A stretch of 39,798 nt of DNA from Lacticaseibacillus mingshuiensis. GTDB taxonomy: Bacteria > Bacillota > Bacilli > Lactobacillales > Lactobacillaceae. This document shows positions 8,091-17,104 of this stretch, in pieces. The DNA is taken from positions 1 through 39,798 of the forward strand of contig NZ_BOLS01000021.1 of the NCBI RefSeq assembly GCF_016861785.1, read 5' to 3'. The translations under genes and the position numbers were made by a program. The first letter of the stretch is position 1, and each line of letters starts with the position of its first letter. A model generated the notes under the pieces. That model did not search any database and was not told the DNA's origin. It worked only from the letters and a program-made list of their open reading frames with translations.

Positions 8091-8870
8091 TTATTTATGA
8101 ATCACGTCAAGCATCACACGCAGCTTGCCTTTTTGCGTCGTGCCGGTCAGCTCACGAATCCGCAGGCGGCCAAACCCACGCACCGACACGAGGTCATGGG
8201 ACCCGATCACGAGATCTGGGCGATCCGTTTCGGCAAAATTGAGCCGCACCTTGTCCCCTTCGATCAGCGTTTTTGCGCGGTTGCGCGAGATATTGAACAC
8301 ATGCGCGACCACGTTGTCGAGCCGCAATGAGGCCAACAGCTGCGGCGCTTCCTCCCAATCATTACGCGGAATGATGCGCGCGTCAAGGTCAGTTGGCACC
8401 AATCGGACGCCGATTCGCCCGATCTTCGTCACATTGTCCACCAACCAGTCCTGCATGGTCTGTGTCGCAAACACCTGCCAAGTCTGACCATCCGTGATGA
8501 TATCGCCGAAGACTTCGCGCGCCACACCGGCATTGACCAGCGTGCCGAGCACCTGTGAATGATGCATCTCCGCAAATTTTTCCGGGTATTTGATGGTCAA
8601 AAGCGCGATGTTAAAATCGGCTGGCAGGGGCTCGAAGTAACTCGGGGCCAAAAGCAGACGCGCGCGCTCGGCATCGGGATAGCCACCAAATTCATGGCCC
8701 TCAACATCGCTTTGCCCGTCGATCAGCGTCCGCGCGATATACCGCTGGCGTGGATCCAGAAAATCGGTCAACACAGGCCGATATTCCGTTGCGGCGATCG
8801 CGATCTGTTCCGCCAGATGATCGATAAGCGGCGCTTCTTCTTTGCGAAAATGCTGATAAATGTTATCCAT
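8091..8870 (-). CDS. ylmH: YlmH-type S4-domain RNA-binding protein
   Basis: A 259-residue protein of the YlmH family, found next to divIVA in Firmicutes. The C-terminal S4 RNA-binding domain is clear (about residues 180-250: LLASLRLDNVV, ISRNRAKTLIEGDKVRLN, then VSVRGFGR). The N-terminal half, with ARTLIDG and a conserved EFGGYPDAERAR segment, matches the family. Homologs have been linked to ribosome quality control and to division. The ATG is preceded by GAGGCG overlapping the yggT stop, a weaker site that suggests translational coupling. The start gives the expected family length. Confidence 0.9.
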   Translation of the reverse strand: MDNIYQHFRKEEAPLIDHLAEQIAIAATEYRPVLTDFLDPRQRYIARTLIDGQSDVEGHEFGGYPDAERARLLLAPSYFEPLPADFNIALLTIKYPEKFAEMHHSQVLGTLVNAGVAREVFGDIITDGQTWQVFATQTMQDWLVDNVTKIGRIGVRLVPTDLDARIIPRNDWEEAPQLLASLRLDNVVAHVFNISRNRAKTLIEGDKVRLNFAETDRPDLVIGSHDLVSVRGFGRLRIRELTGTTQKGKLRVMLDVIHK

Positions 8871-8879
8871 CGTGTCGCC

Positions 8880-9167
8880 TCAGACCAGGTGTATCGCGAG
8901 GTTCATGTAAAGCACATCGATCAGTTCACGAACCAACACCAGCAGGAAAAAGCCGACGACAGGAGCCAGATCTAGACCAAAGATCGGTGGAATAAATCGG
9001 CGAAACAGATCCACATACGGATCCACGAGTTTGCCGACCCATCGCCCAACGAAACTGTCCTGTGCGCCGGGGAACCATGACAGCAATGCTTCCACTGCGA
9101 TCATCAGCATATAAATATATAAAACGCCGGTGAGGCCCAAGTATAGCCAGTGCGCAACCTGAAACAT
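8880..9167 (-). CDS. YggT/YlmG family membrane protein
   Basis: A 95-residue integral membrane protein with two hydrophobic segments (about residues 7-30 and 66-90) and the family loop WFPGAQDSFVGRWVGKLVDPYVDLFRRFIPP region between them (conserved DPYLxxFRRxIPP type). It sits in its standard place between sepF and ylmH. AAAGGAG precedes the ATG. Family members affect chloroplast/bacterial division-site or membrane organisation but no biochemical activity is established. Confidence 0.9.
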   Translation of the reverse strand: MFQVAHWLYLGLTGVLYIYMLMIAVEALLSWFPGAQDSFVGRWVGKLVDPYVDLFRRFIPPIFGLDLAPVVGFFLLVLVRELIDVLYMNLAIHLV

Positions 9168-9213
9168 AGCAGGCTCCTTTCTTCAACGCGCGCTTTTCAG
9201 CGCAAAACGCGGA

Positions 9214-9681
9214 TCATAGATCCATATCGGTGTCGGCATCAACGCCCAGCGTTGCCGCCAAGCTCCCATCGATCTGGAAGTTTGCCGGCGTCACCAGGAA
9301 GATCATTTCGCCGACGCGTTTGATCTCACCATTGATGGCAAAAACAGTCCCCGTCAAAAAATCGACAATGCGGGTCGCCTCTTCCGTCTTGATGCGATCA
9401 AAATTAACGACGACCGCCTTGTTATTGAGCAGGTGGTTGCCGATCTCTTTTGCATCGGAATAGATGCGCGGTTCATAAACGACGATCTTGGCTGTTTTCT
9501 CAGTTGGTTCCTTCATCGCGACCACCTTGTTTCCACGATAGTTCTTCGCCGCAGGTTGTGGCGCGGTCTGTTCAGTTGCAACAGGCTGCTGGGCAACCGG
9601 TTGTTCTTCCTCGGCTTCGTCCTCGTCGGGATCCATTGCGAAGAATTTGGAAAATGCGTTGCTGATCTTACCTAATGCCAT
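9214..9681 (-). CDS. sepF: SepF, FtsZ membrane anchor and bundling protein
   Basis: A 155-residue protein. An N-terminal amphipathic membrane-targeting segment (MALGKISNAFSKFF) is followed by an acidic, Gln/Ala/Pro-rich linker (about residues 17-50) and the dimerising SepF domain (residues 60-150, with VVVNFDRI and the DFLTGTVFAINGEIKRVGEMIFLVTP-type core). It tethers FtsZ filaments to the membrane and bundles them into arcs, alongside FtsA. The start is the ATG at 9681 because a full AAGGAGGTG stands upstream; a longer frame exists but lacks such a site. It is separated from ftsZ by a terminator and a repeat block, so it may be transcribed apart from ftsZ. Confidence 0.94.
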   Translation of the reverse strand: MALGKISNAFSKFFAMDPDEDEAEEEQPVAQQPVATEQTAPQPAAKNYRGNKVVAMKEPTEKTAKIVVYEPRIYSDAKEIGNHLLNNKAVVVNFDRIKTEEATRIVDFLTGTVFAINGEIKRVGEMIFLVTPANFQIDGSLAATLGVDADTDMDL

Positions 9682-9719
9682 ATGGGCACCTCCTTGATGG
9701 GTCTGATACCCGCTCATCT

Positions 9720-9990
9720 CGCACGGCTCCGCAGCCTTCTTTAGTTGCGCTCCGCGGGGCAGACTGGGCGTCGATAGCTACGGTCAAGCACTCGAGGCTA
9801 AGGGCGCCTCAAGCACTTGTCCTAGGCTACCGATCCCAGTCTGAACGCCCCGCTCCGCAGCCTTCTTAGTTGCGCTCCGCCGTGCAGGTTCGGCACATCT
9901 AGCTACGCCACGTCGCTCGGCCCCCAAAACTGGGGCCAAGCGCCATGCCTAGGCTAGCTGTCCGAACCTCTCGCACGGCTCCGCAGCCTT
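9720..9990. repeat. modular palindromic repeat block A between ftsZ and sepF
   Basis: No gene lies in this gap. A border sequence of the type CTCCGCAGCCTTCTTAGTTG followed by CGCTCCGC occurs at 9725-9755 and 9851-9880, and its left part again at 9976-9990. Between borders lie two imperfect palindromes: 9760-9843 (ends CAGACTGGG/CCCAGTCTG) and 9886-9969 (ends AGGTTCGG/CCGAACCT). Both contain a TAGCTA-like box on the left and CCTAGGCTA on the right. Related blocks occur near 22.8, 26.7 and 35.5 kb. Confidence 0.75.
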
Positions 9991-9991
9991 T

Positions 9992-10035
9992 AAAAAATCG
10001 CGTCTCCCCCGGCGGCGGCCGCTAGGGAAGACGCG
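9992..10035 (-). terminator. terminator of the mraZ-ftsZ transcript
   Basis: On the minus strand CGCGTCTTCCC and GGGGGAGACGCG form a GC-rich stem (10025-10035 with 9999-10010), followed by ATTTTTT. It begins eight bases past the ftsZ stop. Confidence 0.85.
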
Positions 10036-10043
10036 CGGGTAGA

Positions 10044-11279
10044 TCACTGCCGGCGGTGTTTGAAGAATGGCGGCTGGTCGTCGCCTTTGTCATCGTCGCC
10101 ACTTTCTGGTTGGCTTTCGAAGATATCGAAGTCTTGCTTCTTCACATTATCAAAGTTTTGGGTCGCTTGGCGCTGTGGGGCGTCGCCTTGTTTTGGCTCG
10201 CGGCGCATGTCCCAGTTGCCAAACGGATCATCGTTGCTGGCAGCTGGCTTGCTGCTTTCCTGATGGTTGTCAGTCGGGGCCGCCGCACGCTTGCGTGGGT
10301 TGCGGTCGGCATCGGCCAACGCGTCGGCATCGATGCCGGTCGCGATGACGGTGACGACAACTTCATCACCGAGCTCTTCGTTGATCGAAGTCCCGAAGAT
10401 GATATTGACGTCATTGGTTGCCGCTTGCGCCACGATATCGCTGGCCGCCTGTGCTTCATACAAGGACAGGTCTGGACCGCCAGTAATGTTGAGCAGGACG
10501 TTCTTGGCGCCATCGATGGAAACTTCCAGCAGTGGGCTGGAGATCGCCTTCTTGGTCGCCTCTTCCGTCCGGTTTTCGCCGGTGGCAGAACCGATGCCCA
10601 TCAACGCGGACCCCTGGTTAGCCATGACGGTCTTCACATCCGCGAAGTCCAAATTGACATAGCCAGGGCTGGTGATCAGATCAGAGATCCCCTGCACACC
10701 TTGACGCAGCACGTTGTCGGCCGCATGGAAGGCTTCGAGCATTGGGGTCTTCTTGTCGACGATCTCAAGCAGGCGATTGTTCGCGATGATGACCAAGGTG
10801 TCCACATGCTCCTTGAGCTGGGAGATCCCTTCAAGCGCATTTTTTGCACGCTTCGGGCCTTCAAATGTGAACGGCCGGGTCACAACGCCAACGGTCAAGG
10901 CGCCCATGTCTTTGGCGATCTTTGCGACGACTGGCGCAGCGCCGGTGCCGGTGCCGCCGCCCATGCCGCACGTGACAAAGATCATGTCAGCGCCTTGCAG
11001 GGCATCCTGAATCGCTTCTTCGCTTTCCTCGGCAGCCTTTTGCCCGATCTCTGGGGTCGAGCCGGCACCCAGCCCACGTGTCAGTTTCGGGCCGAGCTGA
11101 ATCTTCGTTTCCGCCTTGGAGCTGGACAGTGCCTGAACGTCGGTGTTAGCCGCGATGAATTCGACGCCTTTGACGTCTTCTGAGATCATGCGGTTCACAG
11201 CGTTACCGCCAGCACCGCCGACCCCGATGACTTTGATCACCGCACCGGTGTCGTTTTGTGAATCAAGTGAGAATTCCAT
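10044..11279 (-). CDS. ftsZ: cell-division GTPase FtsZ
   Basis: A 411-residue tubulin homolog that polymerises into the Z-ring. The nucleotide site is intact: [11 protein letters not shown] near the N-terminus and the tubulin signature [10 protein letters not shown] at about residues 107-116. The T7 loop region ([11 protein letters not shown]) that completes the GTPase site is present. A variable Asp/Asn/Gln-rich linker (from about 320) ends in the conserved C-terminal peptide, here [12 protein letters not shown], the docking site for FtsA and SepF. AGGAGG precedes the ATG by seven bases. It is directly downstream of ftsA (19-base gap) and is followed by a terminator. Confidence 0.98.
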   Translation of the reverse strand: MEFSLDSQNDTGAVIKVIGVGGAGGNAVNRMISEDVKGVEFIAANTDVQALSSSKAETKIQLGPKLTRGLGAGSTPEIGQKAAEESEEAIQDALQGADMIFVTCGMGGGTGTGAAPVVAKIAKDMGALTVGVVTRPFTFEGPKRAKNALEGISQLKEHVDTLVIIANNRLLEIVDKKTPMLEAFHAADNVLRQGVQGISDLITSPGYVNLDFADVKTVMANQGSALMGIGSATGENRTEEATKKAISSPLLEVSIDGAKNVLLNITGGPDLSLYEAQAASDIVAQAATNDVNIIFGTSINEELGDEVVVTVIATGIDADALADADRNPRKRAAAPTDNHQESSKPAASNDDPFGNWDMRREPKQGDAPQRQATQNFDNVKKQDFDIFESQPESGDDDKGDDQPPFFKHRRQ

Positions 11280-11298
11280 TGTCGTTCCTCCTAGACTT

Positions 11299-12630
11299 TT
11301 ATTCGAAGAAATTACCGAAGAAGCCCTTCAGCCAGGATTGCTTCTTCTCTTTTGGCTCGGCCTTTGGTTCTGCCGTTTCCGGTGCCGGCTGTTTTGAGGC
11401 CGGCTTGGCGGCGGCACGGCGCGGTGTTTCAACGGTCGGCTGTTTCGTTTCCGGACGGCTGAGACTCGGCGTTGGCAGTACGCTGGACACGAGGATATCA
11501 ATGTCCGTTAACTGCGCCGCATAATTGATCAAGCCAAGCGCCTGGGTAAAGGCCGGATGGCGCAGCCCCATTTCTTTTGGAATGTAGCGCTTCACGGCCC
11601 GGCCGAAAATGTCCTGAGCCAGCTCAACGATACCCGGAATGGCGGTCGTGCCGCCGGTGATCACGATGCCACCTGGCAGATCCAGCGCATTTGCCTGTTG
11701 CAGGGCTTGATGCAGGCGCTTAAAGATCTGGGCTAACCGCGCTTCGATGATCTCGCTCAAATATTTTTCAGAGATCATCACCGGTTCGGTCTTACCGACA
11801 ACGGCCACTGGAAAAGTCTCATCCTCCGTGGTGGCCAAGCTGTCTGCGTTGCCGTAGTCACGTTTAAGTTTTTCCGCGTCCTTAAAGCCGGTGTTGAGCA
11901 CCACTGAAATATCCTTGGTGACAAACTCGCCGCCTTCTTGATCGACGTCGGTGAACTTCAGCTTGTGATCGTGAATGACAGCCGCCGTGGTCTGGCCGCC
12001 GCCGACATCGATCAACACAGTGCCGAAGTCCTGCTCCCCGTCGCTCAAGGCGACCTGGGCAGTGGCTAACGGACTGGCGACGACGCACGTCACCGTGAGG
12101 CCGGCTTTTTCGATCGCTTTTTTAGTATTATGTAGCACAGTTTTTGGCACGGTGAAAAGAATGCCGCGCATCTCGAGGCGCACCCCGATCATGCCGCGGG
12201 GATCCTTGATATCATCAAAGCCGTCGACGATAAATTCGGTCGGGCTCAGCGATAAGCTCTCGCGCTCAGGTGGCAGGTTCCGCACCAAGGCCGCAGCGGC
12301 GACACTTTTCACATCTTGATCCGTGATCTCTTTGCTGGCATCGCCCACTGCGATCATCCCGGAAACCGGTTCGATCTTCAGCATGTTGGCAGGAATGCCG
12401 GCGATCACACGCTCGATCTTGACGCTGGCTTTTTCTTCCGCCTGGGCGATCGCCGCTTTGATCGCAACGGTCGCTTTGTCGATATCGACGATCACGCCGC
12501 GCGACAAACCTTCTGAGCGCTGACTCCCCACACCAATAATATTCATTTGACCTTGAACGTACTCGGCAACAATGACTTTTATTGAGGTGGTCCCGATATC
12601 AAGTCCAACGTATATGTCCTGATTCCCCAT
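11299..12630 (-). CDS. ftsA: cell-division protein FtsA
   Basis: A 443-residue actin-like ATPase that anchors FtsZ to the membrane and recruits late divisome proteins. Phosphate-binding elements of the actin fold are visible: [12 protein letters not shown] near the start, [11 protein letters not shown] (about 208-218) and [13 protein letters not shown] (about 325-337). The SHS2/1C domain lies between the first two. After a Pro/Ala/Lys-rich linker the protein ends in an amphipathic helix, [15 protein letters not shown], the membrane-targeting segment. AGGAGG precedes the ATG. A possible promoter lies in the 113-base gap upstream. Confidence 0.97.
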   Translation of the reverse strand: MGNQDIYVGLDIGTTSIKVIVAEYVQGQMNIIGVGSQRSEGLSRGVIVDIDKATVAIKAAIAQAEEKASVKIERVIAGIPANMLKIEPVSGMIAVGDASKEITDQDVKSVAAAALVRNLPPERESLSLSPTEFIVDGFDDIKDPRGMIGVRLEMRGILFTVPKTVLHNTKKAIEKAGLTVTCVVASPLATAQVALSDGEQDFGTVLIDVGGGQTTAAVIHDHKLKFTDVDQEGGEFVTKDISVVLNTGFKDAEKLKRDYGNADSLATTEDETFPVAVVGKTEPVMISEKYLSEIIEARLAQIFKRLHQALQQANALDLPGGIVITGGTTAIPGIVELAQDIFGRAVKRYIPKEMGLRHPAFTQALGLINYAAQLTDIDILVSSVLPTPSLSRPETKQPTVETPRRAAAKPASKQPAPETAEPKAEPKEKKQSWLKGFFGNFFE

Positions 12631-12691
12631 GGAAACGGAACCTCCTTGTCTCAGATGTATTACTTCATTTTTAATATGAAAGGCTAGTTTG

Positions 12692-12702
12692 ATTTTACCA
12701 CA
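12692..12702 (-). promoter_or_regulatory. possible extended -10 promoter for ftsA-ftsZ
   Basis: On the minus strand TGTGGTAAAAT forms an extended -10 (TGG plus TAAAAT) in the divIB-ftsA gap, 62 bases before the ftsA start. No -35 box is evident. An AT-rich inverted repeat (TTCAT...ATGAA) lies between it and the gene. Confidence 0.4.
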
Positions 12703-12743
12703 GTTGTTTCACAGTGCGTACCCGTCGCGGCGGCTTTCCCACT

Positions 12744-13592
12744 TTATTTACTTTTTTGTTTCGCGTTTTTATATGGGGTGAAGAAAGCGCCTACTTCTAG
12801 GTCGACCGTGCCGGTGGTTTTGACCTGGGCAATGATGCTTGGATAGTACTTGATTCGCTTCGCAACCGTGCGCGAATCGGCGACCACCGTGTTGCCATCC
12901 GTCATGGTCAGTGTGATCTGGTACGGGTTTGCCGCCCCGCGCGTGGCCTTCACTTCGGACACGGCATGGCGCACCGCCGCCGGAAACGCAGCGATCTTGG
13001 CCGCGATCGATTTCAACTCGCTGGCCTTGAAGTCTGTGAACACTGGGTAATTATTGGTCGGCGTGTCCGTCCCAGCCGCTACGACTTTGCCACTTTCCAG
13101 CAAGACATGGTACTTGCCTTTGGTCAAAAGATAGCCAACTGGCTGATACTCTTTCACGTGAATCGTGACTTGGTTAAAATTGGCCACCGACAGCCGGACG
13201 GTTTTGATCTGCGGCAACGTCTGTTTGAGCCGACTCGCTGCATCGGTGTGCCCTGCCAGGAGCACCACGATCAGGTCATCGGCGCTTAGATGTGAGTCGT
13301 CGATGATCGTTTGGGCCGGCACGGTGGTCTCTCCCTGAACGGAAAGCTGACCGACTTTTGCCAGTGGCGACATCAGATACCCAAACATGGCCAGCAAAAG
13401 CACCAGCGGGGTCAACAACAAGATCAAGTTTCGTGCCCGGTGATGCTTTCGGATCTGAGTGACTTGTGGCAGGTCAAGACGCTGGGCCTGCTTGGGCTTG
13501 GCCTTGGCTTTGGCTTGCCGCGCCTGATAGGCCTCCCAAGGCGTCAGCGGATCCTGCGGTGTCTCTTCTTTTTTTTGCTTGAACAACCCCAT
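12744..13592 (-). CDS. divIB: divisome protein DivIB (FtsQ)
   Basis: A 282-residue bitopic membrane protein. A Lys/Gln/Pro-rich cytoplasmic tail (1-50) is followed by one transmembrane segment (about 52-72), then a POTRA domain beginning at VGQLSVQGETTVPAQTI (about 77) and the beta domain. It forms the septal complex with FtsL and DivIC outside the membrane and regulates septal peptidoglycan synthesis. AAGGAGG lies ahead of the ATG. It sits between murG and ftsA as usual. Length is typical. Confidence 0.95.
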   Translation of the reverse strand: MGLFKQKKEETPQDPLTPWEAYQARQAKAKAKPKQAQRLDLPQVTQIRKHHRARNLILLLTPLVLLLAMFGYLMSPLAKVGQLSVQGETTVPAQTIIDDSHLSADDLIVVLLAGHTDAASRLKQTLPQIKTVRLSVANFNQVTIHVKEYQPVGYLLTKGKYHVLLESGKVVAAGTDTPTNNYPVFTDFKASELKSIAAKIAAFPAAVRHAVSEVKATRGAANPYQITLTMTDGNTVVADSRTVAKRIKYYPSIIAQVKTTGTVDLEVGAFFTPYKNAKQKSK

Positions 13593-13635
13593 CGGATTCG
13601 CCTCCTTCGCCAGCGGGTGCCTAGTTAGACTGTGG

Positions 13636-14718
13636 CTATTTGATCACATCTTCGAGAACGGCGATCAGCCGGTCTGTGGCATCTGGCACACCGAGTTTGG
13701 CGGCTGCCTTGGCCATCGCGTTGAGTCGGCCGTCATCAGCAAGCAACGCTGTGATCGTCTGGGTGAACTTCGCCGGCAAATCCGGTTCCGTTAAGAGCAC
13801 CGCCGCGCCGGCATCCGCCATGCTTTGGGCGTTGACCGTTTGGTGGTCATGCGTGACATTGGGGCTGGGAATCAGTACCGACGGGATGCCCAGCGCGGTC
13901 AGCTCCGCCAAACTAGTGGCACCGCTGCGCGACACGACCAAGGCGACATCCGGCAAGATCGCCGGCATGTCATCGATGTAGGGCGCGATCTTAAAATTGG
14001 CCGGCAGGGTGCCGACTTCTGCCATCACGGCATCGTAATGTGCGCGGCCGGTGACAAACAGCGTCTGAAAATCGCTATCGCCAAACGCCTCAACACTCGC
14101 CAAAACCGCCCGGTTGATTGCTGGTGCCCCCCGGGAGCCGCCAAAGATCAGCAGGGTCCGGCGCTTCGGATCCAGCTCAAATTCGGCCAGCCGATCATTT
14201 GGCTGCAGACCCGCCACCTGCTGGGCACGCGGATTGCCCACCATCACCACTTTTTTGGCAGGAAAGGCGGCAGCCACTTCAGGAAATGCGATGCCGACCT
14301 TGTCCACAAAGTGACTCAAGAATTTATTGGTGAGGCCGGCCACCGAATTGGATTCATGGATGACCGTGGGAATATGCATCTGCGTTGCCGCAAACAGCAC
14401 GCCGCCTGCGACATAGCCGCCGGTGCCAACCACAACATCCGGCTTGAAATCCGCCAGCACCTTTTTGGCCTTGCCGACGCTGCTCAAAAACATCTGAATC
14501 GTTTTGAAGTTGGATAACGACAAGCTGCGCTTAAAGCCTTGCAGCTCAATGGCCTGAAACGGAATGCCCGCGTCTGGCACGATGCGGCTTTCAAGGCCGC
14601 GATGGGTGCCAACATACAGGACCGCGTCGAGCTTGCCTTCTTTTTTCAGCTGATCGATCAGCGCAAGCGCCGGGTAAATATGGCCGCCTGTGCCGCCGCC
14701 GGAAACAACAAGTCGCAT
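13636..14718 (-). CDS. murG: UDP-GlcNAc transferase MurG (lipid II synthesis)
   Basis: A 360-residue GT-B glycosyltransferase on the inner membrane face. It adds GlcNAc from UDP-GlcNAc to lipid I to make lipid II. The N-terminal signature GGGTGGHIYPALA is intact (G-loop 1), with GTGGYVAGGVL (about 100) as the second glycine loop, HESNSVAGLTN (about 125) and FGGSRGAPAIN (about 190). The C-terminal nucleotide motif SRSGATSLAE is present. The ATG at 14718 has GAGG seven bases upstream. A GTG two codons earlier overlaps the murD stop, but its spacing to GAGG is too short. The murD stop ends two bases before the ATG. Confidence 0.97.
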   Translation of the reverse strand: MRLVVSGGGTGGHIYPALALIDQLKKEGKLDAVLYVGTHRGLESRIVPDAGIPFQAIELQGFKRSLSLSNFKTIQMFLSSVGKAKKVLADFKPDVVVGTGGYVAGGVLFAATQMHIPTVIHESNSVAGLTNKFLSHFVDKVGIAFPEVAAAFPAKKVVMVGNPRAQQVAGLQPNDRLAEFELDPKRRTLLIFGGSRGAPAINRAVLASVEAFGDSDFQTLFVTGRAHYDAVMAEVGTLPANFKIAPYIDDMPAILPDVALVVSRSGATSLAELTALGIPSVLIPSPNVTHDHQTVNAQSMADAGAAVLLTEPDLPAKFTQTITALLADDGRLNAMAKAAAKLGVPDATDRLIAVLEDVIK

Positions 14719-14720
14719 GG

Positions 14721-16097
14721 TCACGCCTCGCTTTCTGCCAATTGCTGGACCGCATCGATGAAGACGTCGCCGCGCACCTCAAAAGTCGGGAACTGATCCC
14801 AACTCGCATTGGCCGGGGAAAGCAACACGATGTCTCCGGGTTGACTGGCTTGATAGGCCAACGGAACCGCTGTTTTCAGGTCAGTGGTCTGCGTGAATGG
14901 CACGCCTGCTTCCTTGGCGACCTCATTCATCTGCGCCGCGGTCTCACCGAATGTGACCAGCGCGCGAACATGTTTTTTCACCAACGGCACCAGGTCGGTC
15001 ATCGGCAAATGGCGATCAAGGCCGCCGCACAGCAGCACGATCGGGTCATGAAAGGCCTGAATGGCGACACTGGCCGCTTCGACATTCGTGGCCTTGCTGT
15101 CGTTATAGAACTTCCGGCCATTGACCGTCTGGACATATTGAATGCGGTGCTTGACGCCGGTGAAACGCTGAAGGACCGCGACGATCGCCTCATCGCTGAC
15201 GCCTTCGAGCTTCGCCACTGCGATCGCAGCCAGCGCATTTTCGATGTTGTGCACGCCCGGAATCTGCATGGCGTCCGCCTTCATGATCTTGTCGCCGGCG
15301 TAGCTCAAATAGCCATCCTCAGTCAAGACTGCCTGCGCGCCAGCCGCGCCTTGGCGGGAAAATGGGACGATGGTCGCCTTGCTGCGTTTGGCCAACTCGT
15401 GCATTTCGGGCAGGTCCCAATTCATGACAAAATAGTCGTCCGCTGTTTGATTCATCGTCAGCCGCATCTTCGCGTTGACGTAATTTTCACGATTGCCATG
15501 CCAGTCCAGATGCGCCTCATAGATATTGGTCAACACCGCGATATGCGGATGCAAGGTCTGGATCCCGCACAATTGAAAACTGGACAGCTCCGCCACGATC
15601 GTATCGTCCGCGCCGGCTTTTTGCGCCACCGCGGTTGCTGGAATCCCGATGTTCCCTGCATCATAGGCGGTGCCGCGACGATTTTTATCTTCGTTGAGCA
15701 TCAGCCCGATCAGCGTGGTAGTCGTGGTTTTCCCATTTGAGCCAGTAATGCCGATCCATTCACTGTTTGAGACTTGATACGCAAGCTCCGGTTCCGTGAT
15801 GATCGGAATGTTGAGCTCCTGTGCGCGTTTCACCATCGGATTGGAATAAGGAATGCCAGGATTTTTGACCATCAGCTCGAAGTTCTCGTCAAGCAGGGCC
15901 ACTGGATGGCTGCCGGTGATCACTTTGATGCCGTCTGCCAGCAGTTCCTGAGCGTCCTTGTTGTCATCGAACGCCTTCTTGTCATTCACGGTGACCAAGG
16001 CGCCCAGTTTGTAGAGCAAACGGGCGGCGTTGACCCCGCTTTTGGCCAGACCGAGCACAAGGACTTTTTTATTCTGATACGACGTGATGTCTAACAT
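14721..16097 (-). CDS. murD: UDP-MurNAc-L-alanine:D-glutamate ligase MurD
   Basis: A 458-residue cytoplasmic Mur ligase that adds D-glutamate to UDP-MurNAc-L-Ala using ATP. The N-terminal UDP-binding domain starts KVLVLGLAKSG. The ATP loop GITGSNGKTTTT lies at about 110-121. The carbamoyl-Lys and Mg2+ region and the C-terminal ligase domain with YNDSKATN and LLCGGLDR follow. AGGAAG precedes the ATG. The stop lies two bases from the murG start, and mraY is 23 bases upstream. Normal length and motifs. Confidence 0.98.
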   Translation of the reverse strand: MLDITSYQNKKVLVLGLAKSGVNAARLLYKLGALVTVNDKKAFDDNKDAQELLADGIKVITGSHPVALLDENFELMVKNPGIPYSNPMVKRAQELNIPIITEPELAYQVSNSEWIGITGSNGKTTTTTLIGLMLNEDKNRRGTAYDAGNIGIPATAVAQKAGADDTIVAELSSFQLCGIQTLHPHIAVLTNIYEAHLDWHGNRENYVNAKMRLTMNQTADDYFVMNWDLPEMHELAKRSKATIVPFSRQGAAGAQAVLTEDGYLSYAGDKIMKADAMQIPGVHNIENALAAIAVAKLEGVSDEAIVAVLQRFTGVKHRIQYVQTVNGRKFYNDSKATNVEAASVAIQAFHDPIVLLCGGLDRHLPMTDLVPLVKKHVRALVTFGETAAQMNEVAKEAGVPFTQTTDLKTAVPLAYQASQPGDIVLLSPANASWDQFPTFEVRGDVFIDAVQQLAESEA

Positions 16098-16120
16098 GGC
16101 GATGCTTCCTTCTTTTTATT

Positions 16121-17086
16121 TTACAAAAACAATAGGAGATACAGACCGGCCGCGAGCAAGCCAACTAGCCAAAAAACGAGGTCGACTTGCCACTCGGACC
16201 AGCCGAGCATTTCAAAATGGTGATGAATCGGCGCCATCTTGAAAATGCGCCGATGGAACACTTTGAAGCTTGCCACTTGGAGCATGACGCTGGCCGTTTC
16301 GGCGGCGTAGACAAAGCCGATCAAAAGCAGCGACCAAGAGCGGTCCAGCAAGATCGCGATCGCCGCGAGCATCCCGCCTAATGCCAGCGAGCCGACATCG
16401 CCCATGAAGATCTGGGCGGGCTTGTGATTGTACAGCATGAAGCCGATCATCGCGCCGACCACGGTCAGACACAGGACCAACACATCGGTGCGCTGATCAT
16501 GCGCGGCGATCACGGCATAGGCGCCGAAGCTGATCATTGCCAGCCCGGCCACCAAGCCGTCAAGTCCATCGGTCAGATTGACCGCATTGGAAAACCCGAC
16601 CAGCCACACGATCGCAAACACGACAAACAGCCAGGTCACATTGAGGTTGCCCAGAAACGGAATGTACAAGCTGTGGGCAAAGCCGTCGTGGAGATAGGCA
16701 ATGACGAAGATCACAGCCCCGATCACTTGGCCCAGCAATTTTTGCCAGGCGCGCAGCCCAAGATTACGCTTCAGGGACACGCTGATAAAATCATCCGCGA
16801 ACCCCAGCGCCCCATACAGCACCAGAATGAACAGGCTGACCCACATGGACAGGGTCAAGGCGTGTTGCCAGATGCCACAGCCGATCGCGGCGATGATGAT
16901 CGCGCCGATAAAGACCAGGCCACCCATCGTCGGCGTGCCTGTCTTTTTTTCATGCCAGCTCGGGCCCTCTTCGCGAATGGTCTGGCCTTCTTTTTTCATC
17001 CGCATGTAGCCGATGAACAGTGGCAAAACGATCACGGTCAGGGCGAACGCCGCCACCATCGGAATCAACATTTGTGCAAGCTGCAT
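16121..17086 (-). CDS. mraY: phospho-MurNAc-pentapeptide transferase MraY
   Basis: A 321-residue polytopic enzyme that transfers phospho-MurNAc-pentapeptide to undecaprenyl phosphate, producing lipid I. Ten hydrophobic segments are discernible. Catalytic loops are intact: FADDFISV (Asp pair), NLTDGLDGL, MGDVGSLALGG and the C-terminal PIHHHFEMLGW histidine cluster. The start ATG has GGGGAGA upstream, slightly distant. It lies between the PBP gene and murD. Length matches Gram-positive MraY. Confidence 0.97.
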   Translation of the reverse strand: MQLAQMLIPMVAAFALTVIVLPLFIGYMRMKKEGQTIREEGPSWHEKKTGTPTMGGLVFIGAIIIAAIGCGIWQHALTLSMWVSLFILVLYGALGFADDFISVSLKRNLGLRAWQKLLGQVIGAVIFVIAYLHDGFAHSLYIPFLGNLNVTWLFVVFAIVWLVGFSNAVNLTDGLDGLVAGLAMISFGAYAVIAAHDQRTDVLVLCLTVVGAMIGFMLYNHKPAQIFMGDVGSLALGGMLAAIAILLDRSWSLLLIGFVYAAETASVMLQVASFKVFHRRIFKMAPIHHHFEMLGWSEWQVDLVFWLVGLLAAGLYLLLFL

Positions 17087-17104
17087 CTCTTTTTTCTCCC
17101 CAGA

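Noticed and set aside
9720-9990. CRISPR array or insertion sequence at block A
   Set aside because: The borders are not evenly spaced short direct repeats with unique spacers, there are no cas genes, and no transposase or clear terminal inverted repeats plus target duplication were found.
10056-11183. 375-codon plus-strand frame opposite ftsZ
   Set aside because: ftsZ motifs are perfect on the minus strand; the opposite frame has no family pattern.
14742-15740. 332-codon plus-strand frame opposite murD
   Set aside because: A codon-bias shadow; murD is complete and in operon.
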